The notes: generated by a model not told the origin, from the sequence alone. Numbered from the stretch's first letter, positions 39,160 to 52,446 are shown. The stretch: 64,000 nucleotides of DNA from Chrysomallon squamiferum (GCA_012295275.1 CM022665.1:42611152-42675151), one strand, 5' to 3'. Translations and numbers: made by a program.

Positions 39160-40940
39160 GAACAGAGAGACATTAATAACTTTATAAATAGCAATGGTGT
39201 ATAGAACATGTGGCTATGAATTGAGAATTACACCTTAGATATTTCTGATTTCTGCACTAGTTTACATTCATAAATCATTAAAATATTGCAAAGGTAATTT
39301 TTTATTTTTGTTAATTTGTGGAGTTTTGGGGTTTTTTTTGGCTTAACTACTTTAAGTAAAAATAAAAAATATAAAAATTTAGATGATAACCATTTATATT
39401 TTGTTATTACATGAATTACATAAATGATAAAGGTAAAGTTTATCATCAGATCAGAAATTATTATATAAATTGTGTTTAACTTGTTAAATAGGTTGGTATA
39501 AAATTAAATTGGTAAATTCCAATTTTTTGATACATTTGGTGAACATAAAGCATGGCTGTGGCTTTTATTCATAATAATTTATTTTAAAAATCTGAAATCA
39601 AAAACCAGAAGCCAAAATGAAACAAACAACAAAATACTTTCTTTTTGTTTAGTTTTTATCTCTGAAGGTGAACACACTTAATCTTTTTATTAGTCAGGTT
39701 TTGGGGAGAAGCTGAATTCATATCACTGTTCTGAGCTTTTTGTTATCCAAACTATTAGCTGCTTAATTAAGTCTCCATGGCAACCTACCCATTGGCTGGG
39801 CAGGGTGAGTTGTTGGTCACCTGGTGTCATTGTTAATTTTGAAGCTGACAGTTGAACTGCCAAGATCATTTTAGTTATCAGTCAGTTTGAGTAAAGAACT
39901 GTGAATGGTAAAAATAATAAATGCTGTGACAGCAGATGGGTATGGAAATGTTAGAGAGTGTAGGTAAATTTTCTCTGTTTTTTGTTATAGTTAATTAAAT
40001 TTTGAACTTTGTTAATAATCACATTTTCTTTTACTTTTTTCTTTATTTTCTTTTTTTTTTTTTCCTTTTGTCAACAAATGACAGGAAAATAGTGAGGTTT
40101 TTTCTAAGAAAATTGCATTTTATTTAATTCTTTATAATCTGTTTCAGAAAAATATGCTAGTATATTTGAATATTATTTTAGTATTTTGTTCCCCATGCAG
40201 TATTAATGTACTGTTCTTAATATTACTGGATAGGCAGCTGTTTTGATTTTTGGAATAGTCACTAGGTTTATGCAATCGGCCATTTTGAATTTTGCCTAAA
40301 TGTTTCTGATTTTATTTTAAAGTAAGTAGTGATTTCAGAAAATTTATTAATGAATTACACTTGTACCAAAATTTCAAATAATTAGTGTTTGATATTATAA
40401 TAATAATTATTATTTTAACTGGTGATGCAATCCTGAATGAAAAATAGTATTAAATGAAAAGTAGGAGCATCGATCTTTGTAATTCCATTTTCATTAAAAT
40501 TATATATTTCAGTCTCAGGGCATTGTAAAACTGTCTCAGAATTGCTTTTCCTCACACCTGATAGCTTATTAAATTTTAAAACAAAACAATAAAATCTTGA
40601 AAAGAAGATAGTGATGATAAAAAAAAATTCATTTCACACAATCAAATTTGCACATTTAAACTTATTTTTCATGCATCTTTGATCCTATGTCTAAATGTTT
40701 GTAAATAATAAATCATAAAGAGGTAGTTTATAGTTTTTCTGTTTCTCATCTGATGTATCGAGTATAATATTATTAGTGGTAATCTGCAAATTATTTTCAA
40801 AGTATAGTTACAAGCTAGATATTACAGTTTGTGGTGCAAAGTATCATGAATATGACTTAACAAATGTGGTTGAGAAAATATTAACCAGTTTGTTTTTATT
40901 TGAAAGACACTATTAATAACTAATAGTTTTCTTTTGTACT
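39160..40940. other. Non-coding, AT-rich
   Basis: I see no gene, no clear tandem repeat and no mobile-element end in this stretch; poly-T runs occur near 40055. It may be intron of the unidentified gene represented by the exon-like segments on either side. Confidence 0.4.
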
Positions 40941-40946
40941 TTTAGC

Positions 40947-41040
40947 CTTTCTGCCGAAACAAAAAATATCTTGAGTATTTTCTAAACAAGAAGACTGCAG
41001 ATGAAAGCTGTGTCCAGTTTTAACAGGAAAAGGAAGTAAT
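40947..41040 (+). other. Exon-like segment, unidentified
   Basis: Following a pyrimidine-rich tract and ttttag, one frame reads CRNKKYLEYFLNKKTADE and ends at a TAA. A second exon-like stretch after ttcactag at about 41427 reads RAEENNLKGISKKNAF before a stop. Both are lysine-rich. Homology is not recognised; either may be a remnant. Confidence 0.25.
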
Positions 41041-41304
41041 ATGTTAGTATATATAGGCTCTATCATAAGTAACATATATATATAATTGTTATATTAAAAT
41101 AGAAACATTTTTACAAATTGATTTTCAAGATGAAGTATAATAATATGATTGATTTAATATATATATGTATATGTATAATGAAAGTAATGTTTACTAGGGT
41201 AAGAAGAATTGTTCTGGATGATTAATATATTTTTTTTAAACTTATTTCTTACTCTGCTTTCTACTTCTGTTTCATTTTAAAAAAAAAACTTTTTTATTGA
41301 TTAA

Positions 41305-41368
41305 TTTCTATTTTATTTTAAATAACAAATGAAATAAAATCAAACTTTTTATTATTGTAAGAAATTAT
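41305..41368. repeat. Solitary unit of the copy A/B minisatellite
   Basis: AAATAACAAATGAAATAAAA and ACTTTTTATTATTGTAAGAAA match the core and tail of the units at 21285-24462 and 31908-33104, 8 kb away from the nearest array. Only one unit is present. Confidence 0.55.
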
Positions 41369-41559
41369 TTTTTTATTCTGATTTATTAATGGTGAATTAT
41401 AAAAACATTTTTGTTCTTTCACTAGATATGTCAGAGCTGAAGAAAATAATTTGAAAGGGATCAGCAAGAAGAATGCTTTTTGAAAATGGACTCCAAGAAT
41501 GATGATGTGTGGAAAAAAAAAGTTCTCAAAATATTAGTCATTGATAGATTTCTGTAAGT

Positions 41560-43600
41560 GATGAAATGTATTTTGTTTATGAGGTGTATAATTCAGTATT
41601 ACTTGTATGTGGAACATTCTGCTGTATCTAAAATGTGCAGATGTCAGTTTTATCAAGTTGTGTTGATGTACAGCTGCATTTAACTGATCTGTCCTCGTTA
41701 GGACAAATTGGTTATTTCCTATTGAAGCCAGTCTTTCTTTTTTTTTTTTTACTCAGAAGATTTTTAAAATGTGATACTTAGGTCCATAGTAAGATATCAG
41801 AAATAAAATAATATTTGACAGTAGTTAATCTTCAACTCTTTGAAGATGTTAAAGAAATATTTTTCTTCTCATTTCTTGATAAAGTTATTGATTTGAAAAC
41901 AAAGTAAAGAACTCTAATAGAATTGGGATTCTTTTTTTTTTTTTTTTTTTTTTTCTTTTTAACCGAACTGTCTTGTACATGACAAATCTATGTTTGTGCT
42001 AAATCAAAGGTCATGGTTTTTGCTGTTCTAATTGTAATTTAATATCAAGCAAAGAAATATCCACAGAATATACTTATACAGAGAGTATATAATTTGTATA
42101 TTATAAATAATATAATTACTGTATATCTAGTGATACAGTATCACTTTCAATTCCCAAGTAGTCCTGGACGCAATAATTAGCATATTAATAATTAACAATG
42201 TTCCACGTTAATTAATATAGATTTTTCTTTTCTTTATCTTATATACAGTAAAATAGTGCAGCTTGTCTTTTCCAAATGTCTGTAAAAATGACTGGCTTCT
42301 TTCTTTTAAATTTAATTCCAGGAATTATAAACACATTTGTTTTCTTTTAAATTGTTTTTCAGTTAAGTTTTAAGTCATAACTTTATACCACCTTCATCTG
42401 TTCTTTCTATGAGTTTATGCTGTTTTATTTGGAGGTTTATCAGTCAGAAATGTCATTGTGCTCAACTAAAGACTGAACCAACGGCTCCTTGCCAACATTG
42501 GTGGCCTCTTGTTCTTACCATATCAATCTCAGTTATGATGTACACTATTTTTGTGGGGCCTTGCATAGGAAAGAGGATTGAGCCATACCAATCCTTCTGA
42601 TTTAATCTTTGTATTCTTTTTAGGAGTCTGACATAAATCTTGAGGAATATTCTTAATAAGAGAACCTGACATTTCTTTCAGAAGCATTTTTGATATTTAC
42701 TGATAAGACTAATTTTGACTTGTACATACACACTGACTTACAAGTCTAGTGTAATGCCAGGGAGGGTTGCTGACTTTTGTTGTATTTTGTATAAGCACTT
42801 CAGTGCTAAACAGTTTTAGTGTTTTATACAGATCTCAGTTTTTAACCTTTCAGCGATTCTTTGTGGTAATGACAGAGATGGGGTTCATACACTCTTGTTG
42901 ACATCTGATACACTGGTGTGACAGTGGTTACTGAACAACTATGAGCAATCTCTTTACAGACAAGGCAGTCATATTTTCACAGGAATTTTAAATCTCATGC
43001 TCATCAATTTATCACCAGTATCAGTCTCTGCTCCAGGCATTGCTGACTCTGATCATGATTTAGATAAATCTGATCCTGCCAGTGGTAAACTGAATCGTTT
43101 CTTAAACAACTAAGTCATCAGTTGCTTTGTACTGCATAGTGATAATACATTAAGACTGTTTCACTTTTCTGCTGATGTCACCACACCTATATTTGTATGT
43201 ACCTTTTCACTGACAGTTATTCATCCCATCATGCATAAATGTCAACTACTTCTGCTCTTTTCCTCTCTAGTAGTATTTTTAGCCTATGCATCACCCCAAG
43301 GAGTTTTCTCACATGTCCAACTTGTCTGGGATGTTTTTGGTTTCTAGGCTTGTGTTGTTTTTAGGCTAGAGCAGATAATTGTTATGACTTTCCAGCACTG
43401 GTGTCTGATGATTTTTGAGGAAATCTGGATGCAGTACAGGAATAACAAATTTAATTATAGTCCAAAAATAGGGCATTTGTCACTTCTTGTGATAGTGACT
43501 CATAAAAGTGATAAACAATTGTTTCATTGTCCAGCATTGGGCAGATGTCACATTTTCTTGTAGTGACATCAACAGTGATGACCAATACATTCGTCCCCAG
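41560..43600. other. Non-coding, no gene recognised
   Basis: Sequence of slightly higher complexity than the flanks, with poly-T runs at 41738-41750 and 41932-41956. Small frames (for example 42409-42600) have no recognisable domain. Parts may be old transposon sequence. Confidence 0.4.
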
Positions 43601-44114
43601 GTCAAGCATACTGGATGGATGGCTTCCATCATTTGAGCAGACGTCACATTGCCAGTATTGTCACCCAGATTGTCTTTGTCTCTGGAGGACTCTCCCCACA
43701 GGTCATCATCAGTCCTGTGAATGAGGTCTCATTTGTAAATATCCTGACACATGGCCGCTGCTGTTTGCTGGGGTTGTTGATGTGCCCATTGTAGGGTAGG
43801 GATCATCTCCACCCTCCTGTCTGTTGGTAGATAGATGTCATGGTTACAGATAATCTGTGTCATCATGCAAATCTGGTTGTTGCCTGTGTATGTTTACTAA
43901 TGTCTAATGTGTGAATGTGTGTGTATCTGCAGGTGTAACTGAGAGTGTGTTTGTAGTTAAAATAATTATTATCATTATTTCTATTATTAGTTTATTATTT
44001 ATTTATTTTATTATTATTATATTATTATCATTATTATCATTATCATCATTATTATATTATCATTATCATTATTTTATTATTATTATTATTACTTTACTTA
44101 TTTATTTATTAATT

Positions 44115-44153
<39 letters not shown>

Positions 44154-44172
44154 TTTATTTTTATCATTTATT

Positions 44173-44211
<39 letters not shown>

Positions 44212-44950
44212 TTATTTTTATTTTTATTTTTATTTTTATTTTTATTTAAATCTTGATAGTCTGGGCAGGAATAATAAGTGACCATATGATACTGGAATGA
44301 GGTCATTGTTCCTGTAGGGCAGACAGACCATCAAAGATTTAAATGTTTTTACTGTCATTATCTCAGTAATGCAGTAAAAATCTATTTTTCTCAAGTAACA
44401 GCACAAATCTTTCCTCTCTGATGATCTGTGCAGGAGTGGTGAATGATCAGAAAGTATTCTGGGATGAAGTCACTGTTCCTGCAGAGCAGCCAGATCATTG
44501 GGGATTTTACTTTCACTTTTTTAAATACTAACTGTAGTATGGCGACAGCAGTTGTGTTGCAGTGACAGATGATTGTCATCTCTGGTCACTATTTGGTTTG
44601 GCTGACCATACTGTTTAGGATAAGTCTAATACAACTAATATTTAGCACATTGCAATTTTGCACATGCTACTAACAACATACGCTGGTGAGAGCCTGAATT
44701 TACATGCATGACGCAGATTTCTGTGAACATAACATGTGTCTGTCAGTGGGCAGGTTGGTGGAGAAGGTTCTAGCTCTGTGGTGGGTGTGTTGATGACGCC
44801 AGGGGATGGTAGTAGTGTGAGTCTGGATTTTATGAATGAAATCGCATTCACAAGGCTGGTGATGACTTGTGGGGACAGTCCTGCAGTGACAGGGACTGTC
44901 TGGGTAACGGTATTGGTGATGGGACATCTGTTCATGTGCTGGGTCCACTC
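43600..44950. repeat. Diverged inverted repeat around an ATT-rich core
   Basis: The + strand from about 43617 to 43870 resembles, at perhaps 65-70 %, the reverse complement of 44700-44940; shared words include GGACT(C/G)TCCCCACA(G/A)GTCATCA. Between them is a long TTA/TTTA/TTTTTA tract (about 43970-44250) and two related segments (44253-44345 and 44400-44530) containing GTCA(C/T)TGTTCCTG. Open frames of up to 120 codons across the right arm on both strands lack recognisable domains. It is probably an old, unclassified repeat family. Confidence 0.45.
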
Positions 44951-45785
44951 CTACCCAGTTGTCTTGGATTGGATTGTTGTTTTAAGAGGGAAATACCTGA
45001 CTATGAATGATCTTGTTCAAAACAAACAAGAAAGAAAGAAAATCCTTCTGCCTTGCAAAAAGAACAACATACAGACAAAAATGGTATTACTGCATTAACA
45101 AACGCTATCTGTTATTAACCCTCAATCCAGCATGTCATGTGTATCTCGTTGCTTGTCTTGTGGGGTCTGCATAGACCCCATGTACACTTCAAATGTTGAT
45201 AAAAAAAAACCCACTGATAGGCCTATTCTACTCGCAGTCAGTGCATGCAACAGAGGCTGAGCTATGCTCACAGTTTGCAGATCATCTGTGATTTTCTGAC
45301 CTGATTTCTGGGACACATGAAACACATTCTCTGTTTAGGTGGTCCTTCAGGGTTTTACCCAATCCCTTCCCTCAGAATTGTATCCCATGAACCCAGCTGA
45401 CAGGGAACTAGTTTGTGGCCTTTTAGGTCAAATTTACATAGTTTGAGTTGCGTGATGCACAGTCACAACAGTGACCAAAGTGAGGGCATGATGTCAGTTA
45501 CGGAAACACAGAGAATACTTTGTTTCTGAGTTTTCTACAGAAATCTGTGCTGGCTTACGGGTTAAGAATAAACTTGATACAGATTTTCACATTTTCTGTC
45601 TGAAACAACAACAGAGTAATCCATTTTAGTGGTGTGTTATTTGTAAATATCACTGTCATCAAAATTGTCAGTAACACGCACTTGTTGCCTTGTGGCAATG
45701 TTTTCATTGTTGAGAAACATTTGAGAAAGACAAAGCCTTATTTATTATTCTTGCTTTCTTGCATAACTTTTTTTTTTTTTTTTTT
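44951..45785. other. Non-coding, no gene recognised
   Basis: No supported gene. The segment 45690-45785 (GAGAAACAT... followed by a T run) resembles the units of the T-rich array at 48.0-50.7 kb and is probably an outlying unit. Confidence 0.4.
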
Positions 45786-45793
45786 TCTTTTAG

Positions 45794-45834
45794 TGGAATT
45801 TACAGTGGGTTGAAAATTCGAATTCACATAAATT
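45794..45834 (+). other. Possible short exon, unidentified gene
   Basis: Bounded by tttcttttag and AATT/gtaagt, with an open frame in at least two phases (one reads GIYSGLKIRIHIN). No homology recognised. It ends in a strong donor and lies 0.5 kb before a longer exon-like segment. Confidence 0.25.
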
Positions 45835-46327
45835 GTAAGTGGAAAATCTGCATTAAAATTCTTACAGGTTATTTTAATAGCAGTTGAAAAAGCATCACCA
45901 GGTTACTCAGCCTGCTTGATTTTAAGCCGATGATTTCAGTGACAGTGTTTTTTTTTTTTTTTTTTTTTGTCTTTTCTTCAGTATTGTAAAAGGTTCAGTT
46001 AGGAGTCATTTCTTTTATATTAAGATCCTGAGATAAGTAATGGTTCCAGTAATTTATTCAGCAGAATCATCAACTTGTAAGTTCTGAAGTTTGTTCTGTA
46101 CCCTTACCTTGATTTATCAGGAGATAAATACATGATTCTCAGTGGAGTGTATTTTTTTATTGGATTTTTTTTAATTCGTGTTCAGCTTCATCACATTACA
46201 TGGTTTCAACAATCATTCTACAGGCAGGTCTGATAACAGACTTTGCTGAAATATGCATTCTTTTCTGGTTATGTGAATAGAAGCAACTTGCTGGAAGTGC
46301 TGTTTATTTGAGATGTTTACCTTCAGT

Positions 46328-46479
46328 CCAAAGAGCCCAGCTTGCTAAAAAAGTCAAGTTTGAAACGGAGACAAGTGACAGCACATCACATTTAATAACT
46401 GAATGGTCTGCAGGTTCTGAAGACACATTCAAATCTTTAATGTGTGACAGCTACTTGAGTCCAGGAACACAGCTAAAAG
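46328..46479 (+). other. Probable exon, unidentified gene
   Basis: A 152-base segment between ttaccttcag and AAAA/gtaata, open in the frame reading QRAQLAKKVKFETETSD and on to CDSYLSPGTQLK. Base composition is clearly less AT-rich than the surroundings, and the peptide is acidic/serine-rich after a basic start, like a disordered nuclear protein. It enters in phase 1 and leaves in phase 0. I do not recognise it. Confidence 0.4.
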
Positions 46480-46559
46480 TAATATTCAGTATATTTCAAC
46501 TGTTACTTTGTGGTAGAGTGCTTAAGAAAATTAATTTTATACTCATTTCAAAAGATTTA

Positions 46560-47900
46560 CATTTAGTATTTTCTTGTTTACCTATTTTAACACTGTTTCC
46601 TGTGAATTCAATAGTGGCGCCGCTGTTGTTTTCTCAGAATACAGTTTAAACTATTCAAGAACTATATTCTTTGTTCTTAGTAAAAAAAAGTTACATTTTT
46701 TTTTTTTTTTGTTAAATGTAGCACAGACCATAGATAGGTCTCTGTGTACCAAAAGGCTTTTCTAATTCAGCCATCAAGTTTTGCATAATACTTGTTTTAT
46801 CTGAAACTGCCATGTCTGATCTTGTATACGAGAAGGTTCACATAAAGGATCACTTACTTGTAATTGCTGAGAGCAGCTTTCGGAATAAGGATGTCAGGTT
46901 ATCTCTCTGATATTACAATGCAGTAATTGATAACTTGGATATTGACAAAAATAACGAACAGGCAGAAGTAGCAGTAAAACATTCTTTACATTTTTATCTG
47001 GTGTGTTACCTTGTTTAAATTGCTGTAACATGACTCAGTAGTGATGGCCACACTTGAAAAAGAAAGAAAGAATTGACACTCTTAAAAATCCTACTTTCAA
47101 TCAATAACTTGAGTGATGAAAAAAGTTATTTTCCAGATGTGAACAAGAAGGAATTTAACTAAACATATCCACATATGGACAGTATATAAATTAGTAATTC
47201 TATAAATGTTATCATTACATACTTTATATTCCACTTGTAAATACCCAAACACATTACATTTTAATACGAATATATTTCATGTGCTTGTATAAGAAGAGAA
47301 CAGCATGTACCATGACCTTTTTCCTTGTAAATGTATAATATGTGAAAGAAAATATTAATTTATATATCACTGTATTAATCAAAAACGTGTATATATATAT
47401 ATACATCTGTATGTGTGTAAATATATTTTTTCTCAGTGAGATGATTAATGGACCTAAAATATTTAATGATGCTTTAAGGGTGTGCATTAATGTCAGATGT
47501 ATTCTAAATAATCTGAAAAACACAGCTTGCAGCTGTCTTTCCATGACAAACTGCTGTAAAATCAGACCAGCAGATTTTCTTTGTTATTTTCTGCTTTCAC
47601 TATTAACATAAAAATAAGTGGTGTTTTTAATTATTTATTTTTCTAAATACTTAGTCTGATACCAACATATTCAGTTATTTTTACATCTTGAATTCCAACA
47701 CTGATATTTTCTTGTTTAACTGTTTCAATTCTGTGTCCTGGGGATTCAATAATTGTTTTCCAAGAATACAGACTATTCAAGAACTTTGAATTATAATGCC
47801 TATTTATCACCAGTGTCTTTGTTCAGTTGTGGCTTAATGGTTAAAGCACAGGCCACGGATGCAGTAGGTCAGAAGAAGCGTGATAAAAAGGCTTTTCTCA
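46560..47900. repeat. Diverged direct duplication within intergenic or intronic sequence
   Basis: 46560-46765 and 47690-47905 share a series of words (TATTTTCTTGTTTA, GAATACAG...CTATTCAAGAAC, AAAAGGCTTTTCT) and are diverged direct copies. The stretch between them has no supported gene. The A-box-like GTGGCTTAATGGTTAAAG at 47836 lies in this duplication. Confidence 0.4.
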
Positions 47901-48028
47901 TTACATTTTTCTGTTAAACATTGTTGTTTTCACAGAACTGAAAGTATAATTGGAATAATTCTCAATTCTCTAAGTCCTTGAGATATATTTGATATATATG
48001 TCATCAGGGAAGTGTATCTCTGTCCCTG

Positions 48029-48059
<31 letters not shown>

Positions 48060-48450
48060 ATCGCAGTTATCAATGAGAAACTTGCTATTGATGCATGCCC
48101 TCATGTCTCCTTTGATGCAGTGAAATGTCTGCCTGTCTTTCAGTTTTATTAGGTTTTTTTAAAAAAATTTTTATTAAAGCTATCACTGAGAAACATGCTC
48201 TTGATGAGTTATGGCAATTTCTTCATTCTTGAGACATAACTGACAAACTTATACCCTCATTTCTTCTTTGTTGCAATGAAATCTGTCTTTCTGTTTTATT
48301 TCTCAGCGTTTTTTTTTTTATTTTTTTTTTCCATTAAATTTATCAATGACAAACATGCTATTGTCATGTTTTGGCAGTGTTTTCATTGTTGAGACATTGG
48401 AGTATGACACACCCTCATTTACTCCTTGATTCAGTGAAGAGTTTCTCTAT

Positions 48451-48493
<43 letters not shown>

Positions 48494-48692
48494 TTTTTTT
48501 TTATTCTTATGATTTAATTATGATTATGATTATGATTATGATTATTATTATTATTATTATTATTATTATTTTTTTTTTTTTCCCAACTCCTGGAAAGGAG
48601 AAATGACAAGCAGGGATATTAAGAAATTAAAATATATTAGTAATAAAAATGTGAAATGTATCAATAATGTTACTCTGCCCGTGATATTATTG

Positions 48693-48723
<31 letters not shown>

Positions 48724-50326
48724 TTTTGTTGATAATAATCTGAATTAGTCAGATTTGCTAAAGTTTAGTAATGGTTAAGACTCATTCATAGATGTTGTTT
48801 GAACACATGGCAGACATGTTAGAGATTAGCTGCTCAATCTCTAACAGACTTGCCCGTCCAGTAATTAAACATGTATAAGTGTCAGTGAATACTAGAAGTA
48901 TTCTTTTTATCCTTTCTGTTTTATTCATTGAGTTAATTTCTAATTATTTCCTGCTTTGTCAAATTTCCTTTTTCTTGGAGTGGGTAGCTCTTTTCAAAAA
49001 GGAAAGAGTAAGGAACAAATGAACATGCATCTGAAACCTCTTCATGTACATACAGGTTTATACATTTCTAAAACATCATCATATAGATTAACTAGTTATC
49101 AGTGAGAAACATGCTTTTGATGAGTTTTGTCCTTTTTTTTTTTTCATTCTTAAGACATACCCTCATTTCTTCTTGGTTACAGTGAAGTGTCTGTTTTTCT
49201 CTGTTTTATTTTGTTTTTTGTTGTTTTTCATTTTTTTTTTTTTTTTTTTTTTCATCAAAGCTATCAATGAGAAAAGTGCTGTTGATGAGTTTTGACAATT
49301 TTTTCATTCTTAAGACATAATTGCCAAAGACAATATCCTCATTTTCTCTGATACACTGAAATGTCTGTCTTTCAGTTTTATTTATTTATTTTATTTTATT
49401 TTTTAATTATTTATTTATTAACAATATCAATGAGAAAAATGCTGTTGATGAGTTTGGCAATTGTTTCATTTTCAAGACATATTTGATTATGACATACCAT
49501 CATTTCTTCTTTGATGGTTCATATTTGTCTATTTTCCTTTTTTTTTTTTTTTTTTTTTTTTTCATTTGGTTTTGGGTTTTTTCCCCATCAAAAGTATTAA
49601 TGAAAAACAAGCTGTTGATGAGTTTTTGTAATTTTTTCATTCTTGAGACATAATTGACAAAGATATGCATGCTCTCATTTCTTCTTCAGTGCAGAGAAAT
49701 GTGTGTCTGTCTCAGGTCTGTGTATTTGTTTGTTTGGATTTTGTTTTTTCTTTTATTAAAGCTGTCACTGAGAAACATGCCATTGAGTTTATGCATTTTT
49801 TTTTTTTTCATTCTTGAGACATAACCCTAATTTCTTCTTTGTCACAGTGATATGGCTTTGTCTTTCTGTTTTATTTGTTGGTTCCCTTTTTTTCAATGAG
49901 AAATATCAAATTGATGAGTTTTGGCAAATTTTTTCATTCTTGAGAGACAATTGACAAAGATATGCATACCCTCATTTCTTCTTTGATGCAGATAAATGTC
50001 TGTCTGTCTTTCAGATTTATTTGTTAGTTTGTATGTTTTCTTTTTTCTTTTAAGCTATCATTGAGAAACATGCTCTTAATGAGTTTCTGCATTTTTTTCA
50101 TTCTAGAGAATGACAACTATCATCTCTTCTTTCATGCAGTGAACTCTGTCATTCTGCTTCTTTTTTTTTTTTTTTTTTTTCCCCCTTTCCAATCTGTCAG
50201 TGAGAAACATGCTCTTGATAAGTTATTGCAATTTTTCAGTATTGAGAGATAACTAACAATGACAGGCATGCCCTCATTTCTTCTTCAGTGCAGTGAATGT
50301 CTGCCTTTCAGTTTTATTTCTCACTT

Positions 50327-50370
<44 letters not shown>

Positions 50371-50690
50371 AAAATTGTAAGTGAAAAACATGCTCCTGAC
50401 AAGTTTTTTTTTTTTTTTTTATTTTTTTCTTGAGACATATTTGAGTATGTCGTACCATCATTTCTTCTTTGTTTCAGTGATAAGGCTTTGTCTTTCTGTT
50501 TTATATGTTAGTTTCTTGTGGCCTTTTATTTAAAAAAATATTTCTCCCCCCCATTAGAACTGGTAATAAGGACAATGCTGTTGATGAGTTTTGGCAATTT
50601 GTTTTCATTCTTGAGACATGATTGACAAAGACTTGCCCTCATTTCATCTTAGATACAATGAAGTCTTTTATTTTTTCATTTTCATTCATT
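48060..50690. repeat. T-rich tandem array of about 130-190-bp units
   Basis: About 13 units share ATCA(A/C)TGAGAAACATGCT, GTTGATGAGTTTTGGCAATTT, TTCATTCTTGAGACATA, CCCTCATTTCTTCTTTGATG, CAGTGAAATGTCTGTCTTTC and then a run of 10-40 T. Identity between units is moderate, and unit length varies mostly through the T runs. The array is split by the 48585-49020 repeat. No coding potential; the small frame at 50061-50252 lies across a unit. Confidence 0.75.
48585..49020. repeat. Direct repeat, left copy (pair with 51417-51867)
   Basis: Starts with AACTCCTGGAAAGGAG and ends with AAGGAACAAAT. It is almost identical to 51417-51867 apart from the length of the internal (AT)n, a few substitutions and a 7-base indel near the end. 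It interrupts the T-rich array. No TG...CA ends and no primer-binding site are visible, so I do not call it an LTR. Confidence 0.85.
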
Positions 50691-50693
50691 CAT

Positions 50694-50696
<3 letters not shown>

Positions 50697-50772
<76 letters not shown>

Positions 50773-50815
50773 TTTAATTTTTTAGTTTTGTTTTTTTTTT
50801 TTTTTTTTTTTTTTT
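50697..50815. repeat. (TTA)n, TTTA and poly-T tract
   Basis: Simple repeats closing the T-rich array; slippage-prone sequence. Confidence 0.9.
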
Positions 50816-51416
50816 GAATGGAAAATTGCATTAAAATATAAAATTTGCCAACACTTTTTTTTATTCTTCACATAATTTTTGACAAGTATTGTATAGTTTT
50901 TTATGAAACGATTTTAAAACGAATTATACTTTTCTGTATTCAGTGACAGAAAATATGTTAATTGTTTTCTTTTTTTTTTTTTATTTGTTGTTTGTTTTTA
51001 TTGTATTTTGACCCAAAGCTGTCAAATGTTCAACTACAATAGTAGTTTTTTTTTTTTTTTTTTTTTTTTTTTCTTTATTCAGCTTTTACATATATGTACC
51101 AAATATAGCTGAATATTGATAATTGATAACTCCTTCCACTTTGTCAAAACTACCTGATTTATAAAAAAAAAACAAAAAACAATTAATATGAATTAGGTTT
51201 GTCTTCAATTGGAAAGAAGGAAATATTATTCACTGGAATGATTCTGCTGAATTTAATGAATAAATGAACCAATTAGCATTGCTTTAAAACTGCAGTTGTT
51301 TGTAATGCAGGAAACTGCAGAAAAATAGATAAAGCATTTGTATGAATACAGATACATTTTATTAAACTGATATTAAAAAATTGTATCATAATCTCAAAAG
51401 CAACAGATCCGATTCT

Positions 51417-51522
51417 AACTCCTGGAAAGGAGAAATGACAAGCATGGATATTAAGAAATTAAAATATATTAGTAATAAAAATGTGAAATGTATCAATAAT
51501 GTTACTCTGCCCGTGATATTAT

Positions 51523-51563
<41 letters not shown>

Positions 51564-51867
51564 TTTTGTTGATAATAATCTGAATTAGTCAGATTTGCTA
51601 AAGTTTAGTAATGGTTAAGACTCATTCATAGATGTTGTTTGAACATATGGCAGACATGTTAGAGATTAGCTGCTCAATCTCTAACAGACTTGCCCGTCCA
51701 GTAATTAAACCTGTATAAGTGTCAGTGAATACTAGAAGTATTCTTTTTATCCTTTCTGTTTTATTCATTGAGTTAATTTCTAATTATTTCCTGCTTTGTC
51801 AAATTTCCTTTTTCTTGGAGTGGGTAGCTCTTTTTAAAAAGGAAAGAGGAACAAGTAAGGAACAAAT
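51417..51867. repeat. Direct repeat, right copy (pair with 48585-49020)
   Basis: Near-identical partner of the left copy, 2.8 kb away, with a longer (AT)n tract (about 51524-51559). The near identity implies a recent duplication. Confidence 0.85.
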
Positions 51868-52446
51868 CACCACCCACTCTTTATGTTTGAGAACTTCTTA
51901 ATACCTTACATTCATGTTTTAAAATTCAGAAAGATTATAATAAACAGTATATTTTAAAGCAGTTAGAAAATATGTTTTTAGGATTTCTTGAAATATCAAT
52001 TCTATTTTCTTTATGAAAATTCCTGTCGAATAACAATTGTAATGAATATTTATTTATAATGTGCAATATTATTCCTCTAGGAATTCATATATGAGAATTA
52101 AACTTAAACACTGATGTGCAAAACACAATCATATACACATACCTATGTGTTCATATGTATACAGAAATATAATATAACGGTTGTTATTACTTTCAGTTTA
52201 TAATAAAAAATAAAAATTCATCTTTAGTACTTGCATTTGTCATTTGTATTTTAATGTAAATCTTCATTTAATGGGAATAAAAACTGCTTCAGAAGTTGTG
52301 CTCTGTTTGAAAATAATTTATTTTCTTTTTAGTCAGATTGCAATATTTCTTTAAAACCTGTTTTTTATTTTACTTTATCGTATTTTATTTTTATTGTTTT
52401 ATCAATATATTTGTGAGTGTGTTTGATCTAAATTTTCCTTTATCAG

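Noticed and set aside
43911-44249. 112-codon Ile/Leu/Tyr-rich open frame
   Set aside because: Almost wholly encoded by TTA, TTTA and TTTTTA simple repeats.
47836-47905. tRNA-like A box (TGGCTTAATGGTTAAAG)
   Set aside because: No B box or cloverleaf follows, and the sequence is part of a local duplication with 46560-46765.
48585-51867. LTR retrotransposon with 440-bp LTRs
   Set aside because: No TG...CA ends, no primer-binding site or polypurine tract, no gag/pol frames and no target duplication; the interior is a T-rich tandem array.
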